Shown here: positions 1 to 5,011 of the stretch, one piece after another
Position numbering within the stretch: position 1 is the stretch's first letter
Layout: every line of letters begins with the position of its first letter
DNA from: Alistipes sp.
GTDB lineage: Bacteria > Bacteroidota > Bacteroidia > Bacteroidales > Rikenellaceae
Length of the DNA: 5,011 bases
Direction: 5' to 3'
Assembly (NCBI GenBank): GCA_031285485.1
Contig: JAITWC010000064.1
Span: 1-5,011, forward strand
The notes under the pieces: model-generated
Told to the model about the DNA's origin: nothing
Databases searched by the model: none
The model's input: the letters and a program-made list of their open reading frames with translations, nothing else
Made by a program: the position numbers and the translations under genes

Positions 1-77
1 GTGCGTTCGTATTTACGTTTAAACTTCTTGAGCGCGCGTTCGATGTTTTCGCCCTCTTTTATCGGCATGATGATCAT
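1..77 (-). CDS. rpsU: 30S ribosomal protein bS21 (partial, N-terminal 25 residues)
   Basis: This is the beginning of the small basic ribosomal protein bS21, which sits on the 30S platform near the 3' end of 16S rRNA. Translating leftwards from the ATG at 77-75 gives MIIMPIKEGENIERALKKFK followed by RKYER, and the left edge then cuts the gene. The KEGENIERALKKFKRK block is the family hallmark; the whole protein is normally about 60-70 residues, so well over half is missing. I chose the ATG at 77 because it places the typical short hydrophobic start (MIIxP) ahead of the hallmark; a second in-frame ATG at 68 would remove it. The gene lies 24 bases after the stop of the helix-hairpin-helix gene in the same direction, so co-transcription is likely. 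The bases before the start are A-rich and hold no Shine-Dalgarno sequence. Identity is secure from sequence; the operon link is inferred. Confidence 0.93.
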   Translation of the reverse strand, partial: MIIMPIKEGENIERALKKFKRKYER

Positions 78-101
78 TGTCGTATACGTTTTAGTTTGTG
101 T

Positions 102-1118
102 TCAATTAAAAATAAGGTACGGGCCGAGCCTCTCAAGCTCTTCCGTGGTAAAGATATCGTCCGTTTCGAGTTCCGAAATACTACGCCAACCTCCTTTCAG
201 TTGTCTCTCTTTGAGCAGTTTCCTCAGTGCCATGGTCCCGAAATACGGGTGCGAGGCGAGAGATTTTGCGGGTGCAAAGTTAATATCAATTTTTTGAATT
301 GCGGCTGTATCGACATAAATTTGTTCAACGATCCGCAAATAGTTCTGCTCGGTGACACCGCGCACCTCGGCCAATTGCTCCACGGCGGCGAACCCGCCCA
401 ACCGTGCCCGATACTCCAGGATCCGTCCGACAGTCCCCGGCCCGATGCCGCTCACCCCGATCAGCGCGGCACTGTCGGCGGTGTTGAGGTCAACAAGATC
501 GGGACGAACGTGTTCCGCCCGGCTCTCAATTTCAGAGGGTTTCAACCCTCGGTCGGAAGAGAATCCCTCCGATTCATTGCCGTCTGCTTTAGCCGACGGA
601 AAATCAATACTGCCCCCCTCATCTCTTTCCCGGGCTTCATCCCAACGCCTCAACCGAAACTTCTCCCCAATGCGAATATAAGGCTCCAACCGCCTATACA
701 TAGCCTCGGAGACCTGATAACAAGCCGCAAAATCCTCCGCAATCTCAAAAACCTTCCCCCGCTCGCGATACTTAACGATCCCCAGTGCCTCATTCCTCTC
801 GAACCCCAACCTCACCAAATCGTGATAACTCACGGTATTCGGATCGAAGGCAAAAAGTTGGGCTGAAGCCTCATCGGGTTGTGGCCCCTGAGATTCGTCG
901 GATGGAGCCGGCGGCAATGACTCGGAAGAATTTCCTTGTAATTCATTGCCGCCGATTTTAACTGAAGGAACAACAAGCTCCCCAGCATCTTCTCGGGCTT
1001 TAGCCCAACTATCGGCCCGAGCCACCTCCCAAACCAACCACCCGGCCACTGCCAGCACAGGCAGCAACCAAAGAACGGCCCGCGCCTCACGCGCGGAAAA
1101 ACGTCGGTCATCTTTCAT
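102..1118 (-). CDS. Membrane-anchored triple helix-hairpin-helix (ComEA-like) protein
   Basis: This is a 338-residue protein of unproven function. Residues 1-13 are charged, and residues 14-31 form one hydrophobic segment (VLWLLPVLAVAGWLVWEV), a likely N-terminal membrane anchor. Three helix-hairpin-helix modules follow at about 91-149 (FDPNTVSYHDLVRLGF), 208-270 (VDLNTADSAALIGVSGIGPG, with the classic GIGPGT hairpin) and 276-338 (IDINFAPAKSL). The middle module is closest to ComEA, the DNA-uptake receptor; such modules usually bind the DNA backbone without sequence specificity. Two hydrophilic linkers (about 32-90 and 150-207) are rich in S, E, P, G and D and are encoded by related repeat-like DNA. 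The start at 1118 overlaps the upstream UbiD-family stop in an ATGA junction, suggesting translational coupling. An in-frame start at 1220 exists, but it adds 34 residues inside the UbiD gene and buries the signal-like N terminus. Many Bacteroidota carry similar proteins annotated only by domain. A role in DNA binding or uptake at the envelope is inferred. Confidence 0.85.
   Translation of the reverse strand: MKDDRRFSAREARAVLWLLPVLAVAGWLVWEVARADSWAKAREDAGELVVPSVKIGGNELQGNSSESLPPAPSDESQGPQPDEASAQLFAFDPNTVSYHDLVRLGFERNEALGIVKYRERGKVFEIAEDFAACYQVSEAMYRRLEPYIRIGEKFRLRRWDEARERDEGGSIDFPSAKADGNESEGFSSDRGLKPSEIESRAEHVRPDLVDLNTADSAALIGVSGIGPGTVGRILEYRARLGGFAAVEQLAEVRGVTEQNYLRIVEQIYVDTAAIQKIDINFAPAKSLASHPYFGTMALRKLLKERQLKGGWRSISELETDDIFTTEELERLGPYLIFN
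553..645. repeat. REP-like palindromic element, copy B, inside the HhH gene
   Basis: This segment encodes most of the second linker of the helix-hairpin-helix protein (about residues 158-189). It contains a 20-base palindrome at 580-599 (ccgtctgctttagccgacgg) with one mismatch and a 2-base loop, and a degenerate gggcttcatccc at 632-643. Just beyond its left end is a perfect 7-base inverted repeat with a 2-base loop at 535-550 (gagggtttcaaccctc). Bases 553-582 match 922-951 of copy A at 23 of 30 positions without gaps by hand alignment. Both copies end in a catct...gggct...cccaac block. Clustered short palindromes with a GGCTTTAGCC-like core resemble REP-type dispersed repeats, but assignment to a named family is not possible from this window. 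Confidence 0.55.
922..1009. repeat. REP-like palindromic element, copy A, inside the HhH gene
   Basis: This segment encodes about residues 37-66 of the first linker of the helix-hairpin-helix protein. It holds a perfect 5-base inverted repeat with a 2-base loop, gggctttagccc, at 995-1006, and shares tcggaaga and ttcattgccg blocks with copy B. The offset between the copies at the shared 30-base stretch is 369 bases, exactly 123 codons, so both are read in the same frame. The encoded peptides align as PSVKIGGNELQGNSSE (A) against PSAKADGNESEGFSSD (B). A further small palindrome, ggctgaagcc, lies at 861-870 at the other end of the same linker. The repeat relationship is seen directly; an origin as a mobile or dispersed element is inferred. 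Confidence 0.55.
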
Positions 1119-2824
1119 TCGGATCGTTTTTTTGATACTTGAGCCACTTCGGAGAGCAAAAGTTTTCGATAACGATCCGACGGCGAGGGCAGAAAATCGC
1201 CCAGACCATACTCCGCCCAACGTCTATCGACGAGTACGACCGTCGTCTCATCCATCACCACGACATTGGGCCATCTTGAAGGCATGCCGTTACCTTCCGA
1301 AGTTTTGGCGCGGCCGTCGACCGTCGCAATGCCGTCTTTAATAGTAATGTCGCGCACGGGGTCGATGTTCGCGATGCCCAGCCAGAGGCATTCATATGGG
1401 GGCATCCCCTCCGCCGCGGGATCGAAAATGAGCTTGAAGTTATCTCCGGCTGCATTCCCACGAGGTCGCGTCGCATCTATCAGCAACTTCCCGCCGACGC
1501 CCGGAGTGGCCGTCGCATGGTCAAGCACGTCGAGAACCCCGTGGCCGAAGACGAGATCGCGTTCCGGATCGATCCCCCGCAAAAGCTCCAAAACCTTCTC
1601 GGGATCGCGGATCGGAAAATCGGCCGGTGTAGCTATAAGTACCTTGTTGAACATCATTTGTCCGGCTCCCCAAAGCCCGGCCGCCACTTTCTCCGCCTGC
1701 CCGGCATAAGAGATATCGAGTGACACGATAGCCAGATTATGCGCACATCCGGCGGGGGGCATGTGCATATCGCAAATCTCGGGCTGCAACACACTCCGAA
1801 TGGGCGGCAAAAATACCTTCTCGGTGGCGGCGGCAAACCACGCATCCTCCTGCGGCGGCACTCCCACCAGGGTCGCGGGGTATATCGCATCGCGCCGGTA
1901 GGTTATGGCCGAGACGTGGAAAACGGGGTAGGGGTCTTCCAGAGAGTAAAATCCCGTGTGGTCGCCGAACGGCCCTTCGGTGCGTAGGGGTTCGTTCACA
2001 TCGACCCATCCCTCTATCACAAAGTCGCAGTCGGCCGGAACCCACAGATCGTTCGTCACACACCGCACAAGCCGCACGGGACGCCGGCGCAGAAATCCGG
2101 CCAGCAGATATTCGTCCATCCCGTCGGGCATGGGGGCCGTCGCGGCGTAGGTGTAGGCGGGATCGCCGCCGAGACACACGCTTACCGGCATTCGCGCCAC
2201 GCCCGCCCGCCGGTAAGCCTCGTAATGCCGCGCGCCGGTCTTGTGAATGTGCCAGTGCATTCCGGTGGTGTGGTCATCGTAAACCTGCATCCGGTACATC
2301 CCAACATTCTGCGCCCCTCCATTCGGCCCGACGGTGTGCACGAGCGGTAGCGTCACGAACCGTCCTCCGTCGTGGGGCCAGCACTTGAGCACCGGCAGCG
2401 CCGACAAACGAGCCTCCGAACCACGCAACACCACCTGCTGGCACTCGCCGCGCCCCGAAACTTGTCGCGGAAACCACCTCGACGCCTCGGCCAGCAGTGG
2501 CACGGCCTTAATCTTCTCCGCCAGCGACCCTCTCGGGGCGAACGCCTCGCGCAGCAATCCGTCGAGCCGTCCGGAAATCTCGTCCAGCGACCCTGCCCCC
2601 AGAGCCAGAGCAATGCGCCGCTCCGACCCGAAAAGATTCGTAACCACGGGAAACACACTCCCTTCGACCCGCTCGAACAGCAACACGCCCCCCCCGCCGG
2701 GCGATTTGGAAACCCGGTCGGTGATCTCGGCGATCTCCAGCACGGGCGACACCTGCGCGGCAACGCGCACCAACTCCCCCTCGCGCTCCAACAGCCCGAT
2801 ATATGTGTTGAGATTTTTGTACAT
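1115..2824 (-). CDS. UbiD-family prFMN-dependent decarboxylase
   Basis: This is a complete 569-residue cytosolic enzyme of the UbiD family, which uses prenylated FMN made by a UbiX-type prenyltransferase to remove a carboxyl group from aromatic or unsaturated acids. The cofactor and metal region is NVGMYRMQVYDDHTTGMHWH at residues 173-192, with R178 in the position of the catalytic arginine. E238 in DEYLLAGFL is a likely metal ligand. The signature TEGPFGDHTGFYS at 282-294 supplies the catalytic acids E283 and D288, as in E. coli UbiD (EGPYGDHTG). Later blocks, including MPPAGCAHNLAIVS (355-368), YAGQAEKVAAGLWG (373-386) and PGVGGKLLIDAT (441-452), also follow the family. It is longer than E. 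coli UbiD (about 497). Similar Bacteroidota proteins are often labelled menaquinone biosynthesis decarboxylase; the substrate cannot be read here, so no symbol is given. I chose MYKNLNTYI at 2824; an ATG at 2890 would add 22 residues running across the promoter region. It is the first gene of the leftward operon. Confidence 0.92.
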   Translation of the reverse strand: MYKNLNTYIGLLEREGELVRVAAQVSPVLEIAEITDRVSKSPGGGGVLLFERVEGSVFPVVTNLFGSERRIALALGAGSLDEISGRLDGLLREAFAPRGSLAEKIKAVPLLAEASRWFPRQVSGRGECQQVVLRGSEARLSALPVLKCWPHDGGRFVTLPLVHTVGPNGGAQNVGMYRMQVYDDHTTGMHWHIHKTGARHYEAYRRAGVARMPVSVCLGGDPAYTYAATAPMPDGMDEYLLAGFLRRRPVRLVRCVTNDLWVPADCDFVIEGWVDVNEPLRTEGPFGDHTGFYSLEDPYPVFHVSAITYRRDAIYPATLVGVPPQEDAWFAAATEKVFLPPIRSVLQPEICDMHMPPAGCAHNLAIVSLDISYAGQAEKVAAGLWGAGQMMFNKVLIATPADFPIRDPEKVLELLRGIDPERDLVFGHGVLDVLDHATATPGVGGKLLIDATRPRGNAAGDNFKLIFDPAAEGMPPYECLWLGIANIDPVRDITIKDGIATVDGRAKTSEGNGMPSRWPNVVVMDETTVVLVDRRWAEYGLGDFLPSPSDRYRKLLLSEVAQVSKKRSE

Positions 2825-2842
2825 AAGTATTGACAAGCGGAA

Positions 2843-2850
2843 CAAAAGTA
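2843..2850 (-). promoter_or_regulatory. Bacteroidota-type -7 element for the UbiD operon
   Basis: Read on the minus strand this is TACTTTTG, a full match to the Bacteroidota -7 consensus TAnnTTTG. It sits 18 bases before the chosen ATG at 2824, implying a very short leader of roughly 10-15 bases. No good TTTG or TTG lies at the expected spacing of about 19 bases upstream; the nearest, at 2878-2876, is 25 bases away. The position supports the start at 2824 over the one at 2890. Consensus match is seen; activity is inferred. Confidence 0.5.
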
Positions 2851-2863
2851 CAAAAACATTTAC

Positions 2864-2871
2864 TAAGTTTG
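2864..2871 (+). promoter_or_regulatory. Bacteroidota-type -7 element for nhaD
   Basis: TAAGTTTG fully matches the TAnnTTTG -7 consensus and lies 25 bases before the nhaD ATG, predicting transcription from about 2876-2878 and a leader of about 20 bases. A convincing -33 box is missing; the expected place (about 2841-2844) is occupied by the -7 element of the opposing UbiD promoter. The two promoters therefore overlap back to back. Confidence 0.5.
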
Positions 2872-2896
2872 CGCTCAATGTAAAGTTCATCGAACC

Positions 2897-4258
2897 ATGC
2901 TTACTCTATTCATGATCGCCGTTTTCATCGCGGGCTACGTTTTCATAGCCCTCGAACACCGGACGAGCATCAACAAGGCCGCCATCGCGATGATAATGTG
3001 CGGCATCCTGTGGACAATGTTCATGCTGTGGGGCGGCACGGTACACCCCGACCAGACCCCCGAAACGGTCAACGCCGACGTGTGGGACGCTCTTGCCTCG
3101 TCGTGCGAGATACTCGTGTTCCTGATCTGCGCCATGACGATCGTCTCGCTGATCGACCTCAACGGCGGATTCGACTTCATCACGAGCCGCATCACGACGC
3201 GCAACAAGGTCAAACTCGTGTGGATCATCGCCGTGATAACCTTCTTCCTGTCGGCGCTGCTCGACAACATGACCACCACCATCATAATGATCATGCTGAT
3301 GCGCAAACTGCTCGCAAATTACAAAGAGCGGTGGGCCTTTGCGGGCCTGATCATCATCGCCGCCAACGCGGGCGGTGCGTGGTCTCCCATCGGCGACGTC
3401 ACCACCATCATGCTCTGGGTACGGGGCAACGTCACCACGGGCGGGATCATCTCGACGCTCATTTTGCCGAGCCTCGTTTCGGTCGTCATTCCGGCGGCGG
3501 TCTGTTCGCGGGTTCTGCACGGCATCGTCACCGCGCCCGACTACAAGGACGAGGTGTCGACCGACAAACCCTGCGTGACGGGCCGCGAGAGCCTGTTCAT
3601 CCTTCTGCTGGGCGTGATGATGCTGCTGATGGTGCCGGTGTTCAAGGCGTCGACGGGCCTGCCGCCCTACATGGGGATGATAATCGCGCTGGGGGTAATG
3701 TGGACAGTCACCGAGATCATCTACATATACCATCGCGACATACCCACCGAGGCCCAGAACCGCGTCTCGAAGGTGATCCACGAGATCGACATGTCCACGA
3801 TCCTCTTCTTTCTGGGCATCCTGATGGCGGTGTCGGCGCTCGAAGGGGTGGGGGTGTTGGGAGGTTTCGCGGCGTTTCTCGACGGCGGTGTCCACAACGT
3901 CTACCTGATAAACACTCTGATCGGCCTCATGTCGGCCATCATCGACAACGTGCCGTTGGTGGCGGCGTCGATGGGGATGTATCCGTTGCCCGATGCGGCA
4001 GCTGCGGCCGCGGGCGTCGATCCCGCCTACGCCGCCTATTTCGTTCAGGACGGCGTGTTCTGGAAGCTTCTGGCGTTCTGCGCGGGCACGGGCGGCAGTA
4101 TCCTGATAATCGGCTCGGCGGCGGGCGTGGTCGCAATGGGCCTCGAAAGGATCAACTTCATGTGGTATCTGAAGAACTTTTCGCTGATGGCGCTCGCAGG
4201 CTATGTTGCCGGGATCGTGGTGTTCGTCCTTGAGATGCTTGTCACGGGTGCGTTTTGA
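2897..4258 (+). CDS. nhaD: NhaD-type Na+/H+ antiporter
   Basis: This is a complete 453-residue inner-membrane protein of the NhaD family (ion transporter superfamily, related to ArsB and citrate carriers). It exchanges cytoplasmic Na+ (or Li+) for H+ and so serves sodium and pH homeostasis. Hydrophobic segments fill most of the length, starting at residues 1-19 and 27-46. The superfamily's internal duplication is visible: ALLDNMTTTIIM (120-131) with NAGGAWSPIGDVTT (157-170) in the first half, and SAIIDNVPLVAAS (346-358) with GTGGSILIIGSAAG (397-410) in the second. The two DN pairs (D123-N124, D350-N351) and the Gly/Ser-rich hairpins are the expected transport-site elements. A charged loop at about 214-230 separates the halves. 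The ATG at 2897 gives the usual short MLTLFMIxVF start. The gene diverges from the UbiD gene, and the terminator just downstream indicates it is transcribed alone. A sibling with other ion preference is the main alternative. Confidence 0.93.
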   Translation: MLTLFMIAVFIAGYVFIALEHRTSINKAAIAMIMCGILWTMFMLWGGTVHPDQTPETVNADVWDALASSCEILVFLICAMTIVSLIDLNGGFDFITSRITTRNKVKLVWIIAVITFFLSALLDNMTTTIIMIMLMRKLLANYKERWAFAGLIIIAANAGGAWSPIGDVTTIMLWVRGNVTTGGIISTLILPSLVSVVIPAAVCSRVLHGIVTAPDYKDEVSTDKPCVTGRESLFILLLGVMMLLMVPVFKASTGLPPYMGMIIALGVMWTVTEIIYIYHRDIPTEAQNRVSKVIHEIDMSTILFFLGILMAVSALEGVGVLGGFAAFLDGGVHNVYLINTLIGLMSAIIDNVPLVAASMGMYPLPDAAAAAAGVDPAYAAYFVQDGVFWKLLAFCAGTGGSILIIGSAAGVVAMGLERINFMWYLKNFSLMALAGYVAGIVVFVLEMLVTGAF

Positions 4259-4284
4259 ACCGCGGAACCACGGAACACGATTTC

Positions 4285-4326
4285 GTACCCCGGCTGTTAT
4301 CAAAAAAACAGTCGGGGTGCGTTCTT
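4285..4326 (+). terminator. Intrinsic terminator of nhaD
   Basis: An inverted repeat pairs 4285-4298 with 4307-4320: 14 base pairs including two G-T wobbles, GC-rich in the middle (accccg with cggggt), closing an 8-base A-rich loop. The T-rich tail gttcttta follows. It begins 27 bases after the nhaD stop and should end the nhaD transcript before mutA. The T tract is broken and short, so efficiency is uncertain, and the minus strand has no T tract that would make it bidirectional. Confidence 0.8.
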
Positions 4327-4339
4327 TATAAATTATTGC

Positions 4340-4347
4340 TAACTTTG
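4340..4347 (+). promoter_or_regulatory. Bacteroidota-type -7 element for mutA
   Basis: TAACTTTG fully matches TAnnTTTG and is followed by a 55-base gap to the mutA ATG, which predicts a leader of about 45-50 bases starting near 4353. The region where a -33 box should sit (about 4317-4320) is the distal arm of the nhaD terminator, and no TTTG is present there. Function is inferred from consensus and position. Confidence 0.55.
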
Positions 4348-4360
4348 CCCACTCTCCGCG

Positions 4361-4390
4361 AAACATAAACAGACTCTAAACATAAACAGA
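4361..4390 (+). repeat. 13-base tandem direct repeat in the mutA leader
   Basis: The sequence aaacataaacaga occurs at 4361-4373 and again at 4378-4390, separated by the four bases ctct. Both copies lie between the predicted mutA transcription start and the ATG at 4403, so they would be in the untranslated leader. The repeat is perfect and purine/A-rich. It could be a protein or RNA recognition site or simply a small duplication; nothing in the window decides. Confidence 0.7.
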
Positions 4391-4402
4391 TCACAGACCG
4401 CT

Positions 4403-5011
4403 ATGTCAGACAACACAAAAGAGAGGCTTTTCGACCAGTTCCCGCCGGTGCCGACCGCGCAGTGGGAGGAGGTCATCGCGGCCGACCTCAAGGGGGCCGA
4501 CTATGACAAAAAGCTGGTGTGGCGCACGGCCGAGGGCTTCAGCGTCCGCCCTTACTATCGCGCCGAAGACCTTGCGAAAGTACCTTTTCTGGGCTCCGCG
4601 CCGGGCGAATACCCCTTCGTGAGGGGCGCCCGCACCGACAACGCGTGGCGCGTCCACCAGACCGTCGCGGTGACCGATCCGCGCACCGCCAACGCCGAGG
4701 CCCTCGCCGCGCTCGCCGCCGGGTGCGACTCGATCGGTTTCCGCATCGGGAGCGATGAGTTCACGGCCGCCGACCTCGACGCGCTCATGGACGGCATAGT
4801 CCTCGGCGCCGTCGAACTCGTGTTCGAGGGTCGTGGCATCCGCCGCGTAGCCGAGATGATGCTCGCCCGGCTCGACAGGCAGGGCATCGACCCCGACGAG
4901 GTGCGCATACTGTTCGCCATAGACCCGATAATAAACAAACTCTCGCTCAAGGGCGAGTTCGGCTGCTGCGGTGCGAGCCGCACGGGCAATCAACAGGAAA
5001 CTTGTTGCGAA
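4403..5011 (+). CDS. mutA: Methylmalonyl-CoA mutase small subunit (partial, N-terminal 203 residues)
   Basis: This is the start of the small (non-catalytic) subunit of the B12-dependent methylmalonyl-CoA mutase. With the large subunit MutB it interconverts succinyl-CoA and (R)-methylmalonyl-CoA in the cytosol, the key step of propionate formation in Bacteroidota. The right edge cuts it after 203 codons; the family is usually over 600 residues. Recognisable blocks are LFDQFPPVPTAQWEEVIAAD (9-28), LKGADYDKKLVWRTAEGFSV (29-48), a PFVRGARTDNAWRVHQ block (71-86) matching the family's substrate-barrel entry, and IGFRIG (111-116). Near the cut, residues 184-203 contain two Cys-Cys pairs (188-189, 201-202), which I do not recall as a family feature. 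The ATG at 4403 gives the normal MSDNTKERLF start and no nearer alternative exists. The gene has its own promoter and lies beyond the nhaD terminator. MutB would be expected next, outside the window. Confidence 0.92.
   Translation, partial: MSDNTKERLFDQFPPVPTAQWEEVIAADLKGADYDKKLVWRTAEGFSVRPYYRAEDLAKVPFLGSAPGEYPFVRGARTDNAWRVHQTVAVTDPRTANAEALAALAAGCDSIGFRIGSDEFTAADLDALMDGIVLGAVELVFEGRGIRRVAEMMLARLDRQGIDPDEVRILFAIDPIINKLSLKGEFGCCGASRTGNQQETCCE

Noticed and set aside
96..866. A 256-codon plus-strand frame opposite the HhH gene
   Set aside because: Antisense shadow. The minus-strand frame encodes three recognisable HhH modules, and this one shows no domain.
1119..1220. Upstream ATG that would extend the HhH protein by 34 residues
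   Set aside because: The extension lies inside the UbiD-family coding region and would place a low-complexity peptide ahead of a proper N-terminal membrane anchor; the ATGA junction at 1115-1118 is the more natural start.
2825..2890. Upstream ATG that would extend the UbiD-family protein by 22 residues
   Set aside because: The extension would run through both predicted -7 elements and has no family counterpart; MYKNLNTYI fits the usual UbiD start.
2998..4233. A 411-codon plus-strand frame offset within nhaD
   Set aside because: Its Arg/His-rich translation with runs of histidines is typical of an out-of-frame reading of a GC-rich membrane protein gene.
4263..4276. Short repeat of cggaac between the nhaD stop and the terminator
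   Set aside because: Six bases twice is too short to separate from chance, although it vaguely recalls ACCACGGA-type dispersed repeats.
2906..4366. A 486-codon open frame on the minus strand across nhaD
   Set aside because: It is the antisense shadow of nhaD: the product is very rich in His, Asp and Arg with no domain, and it crosses the nhaD terminator. The plus-strand frame has clear NhaD motifs.
4406..4993. A 195-codon minus-strand frame opposite mutA
   Set aside because: No family resemblance; it mirrors the GC-biased third positions of mutA, which is itself well recognised.

Overview
The window looks like a chromosomal stretch from a GC-rich member of the Bacteroidota, probably the gut order Bacteroidales and possibly Alistipes or a relative. 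Three things suggest this. The proteins resemble Bacteroidota versions of bS21, NhaD and the small subunit of methylmalonyl-CoA mutase. No start codon has a convincing Shine-Dalgarno sequence in front of it. Three intergenic sites fit the Bacteroidota -7 consensus TAnnTTTG. The genus is an inference.

Left part (1-2824, minus strand): three genes are read leftwards. First is a UbiD-family prFMN-dependent decarboxylase (1115-2824). Its stop overlaps the start of a membrane-anchored protein with three helix-hairpin-helix modules (102-1118) in an ATGA junction. After a 24-base gap comes the start of rpsU (ribosomal protein bS21), which runs off the left edge. They probably form one transcription unit, because no promoter is evident between them.

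Middle (2825-2896): a 72-base AT-rich divergent intergenic region carries two back-to-back -7 elements, one for the UbiD operon and one for nhaD.

Right part (2897-5011, plus strand): nhaD encodes a complete Na+/H+ antiporter and is followed by a strong intrinsic terminator. A separate promoter and an untranslated leader with a 13-base direct repeat come next. The last gene is mutA, the small subunit of methylmalonyl-CoA mutase (succinate-propionate interconversion), which runs off the right edge.

The genes are mostly housekeeping and metabolic: translation, ion homeostasis, propionate metabolism, and a decarboxylation that may serve quinone or aromatic metabolism. I see no CRISPR array, transposase, phage gene, RNA gene or defence system. 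The most unusual signal is inside the helix-hairpin-helix gene. Its two low-complexity linkers are encoded by two related copies of a palindrome-rich, REP-like DNA element, in the same orientation and reading frame, as if a dispersed repeat had been turned into protein linker.
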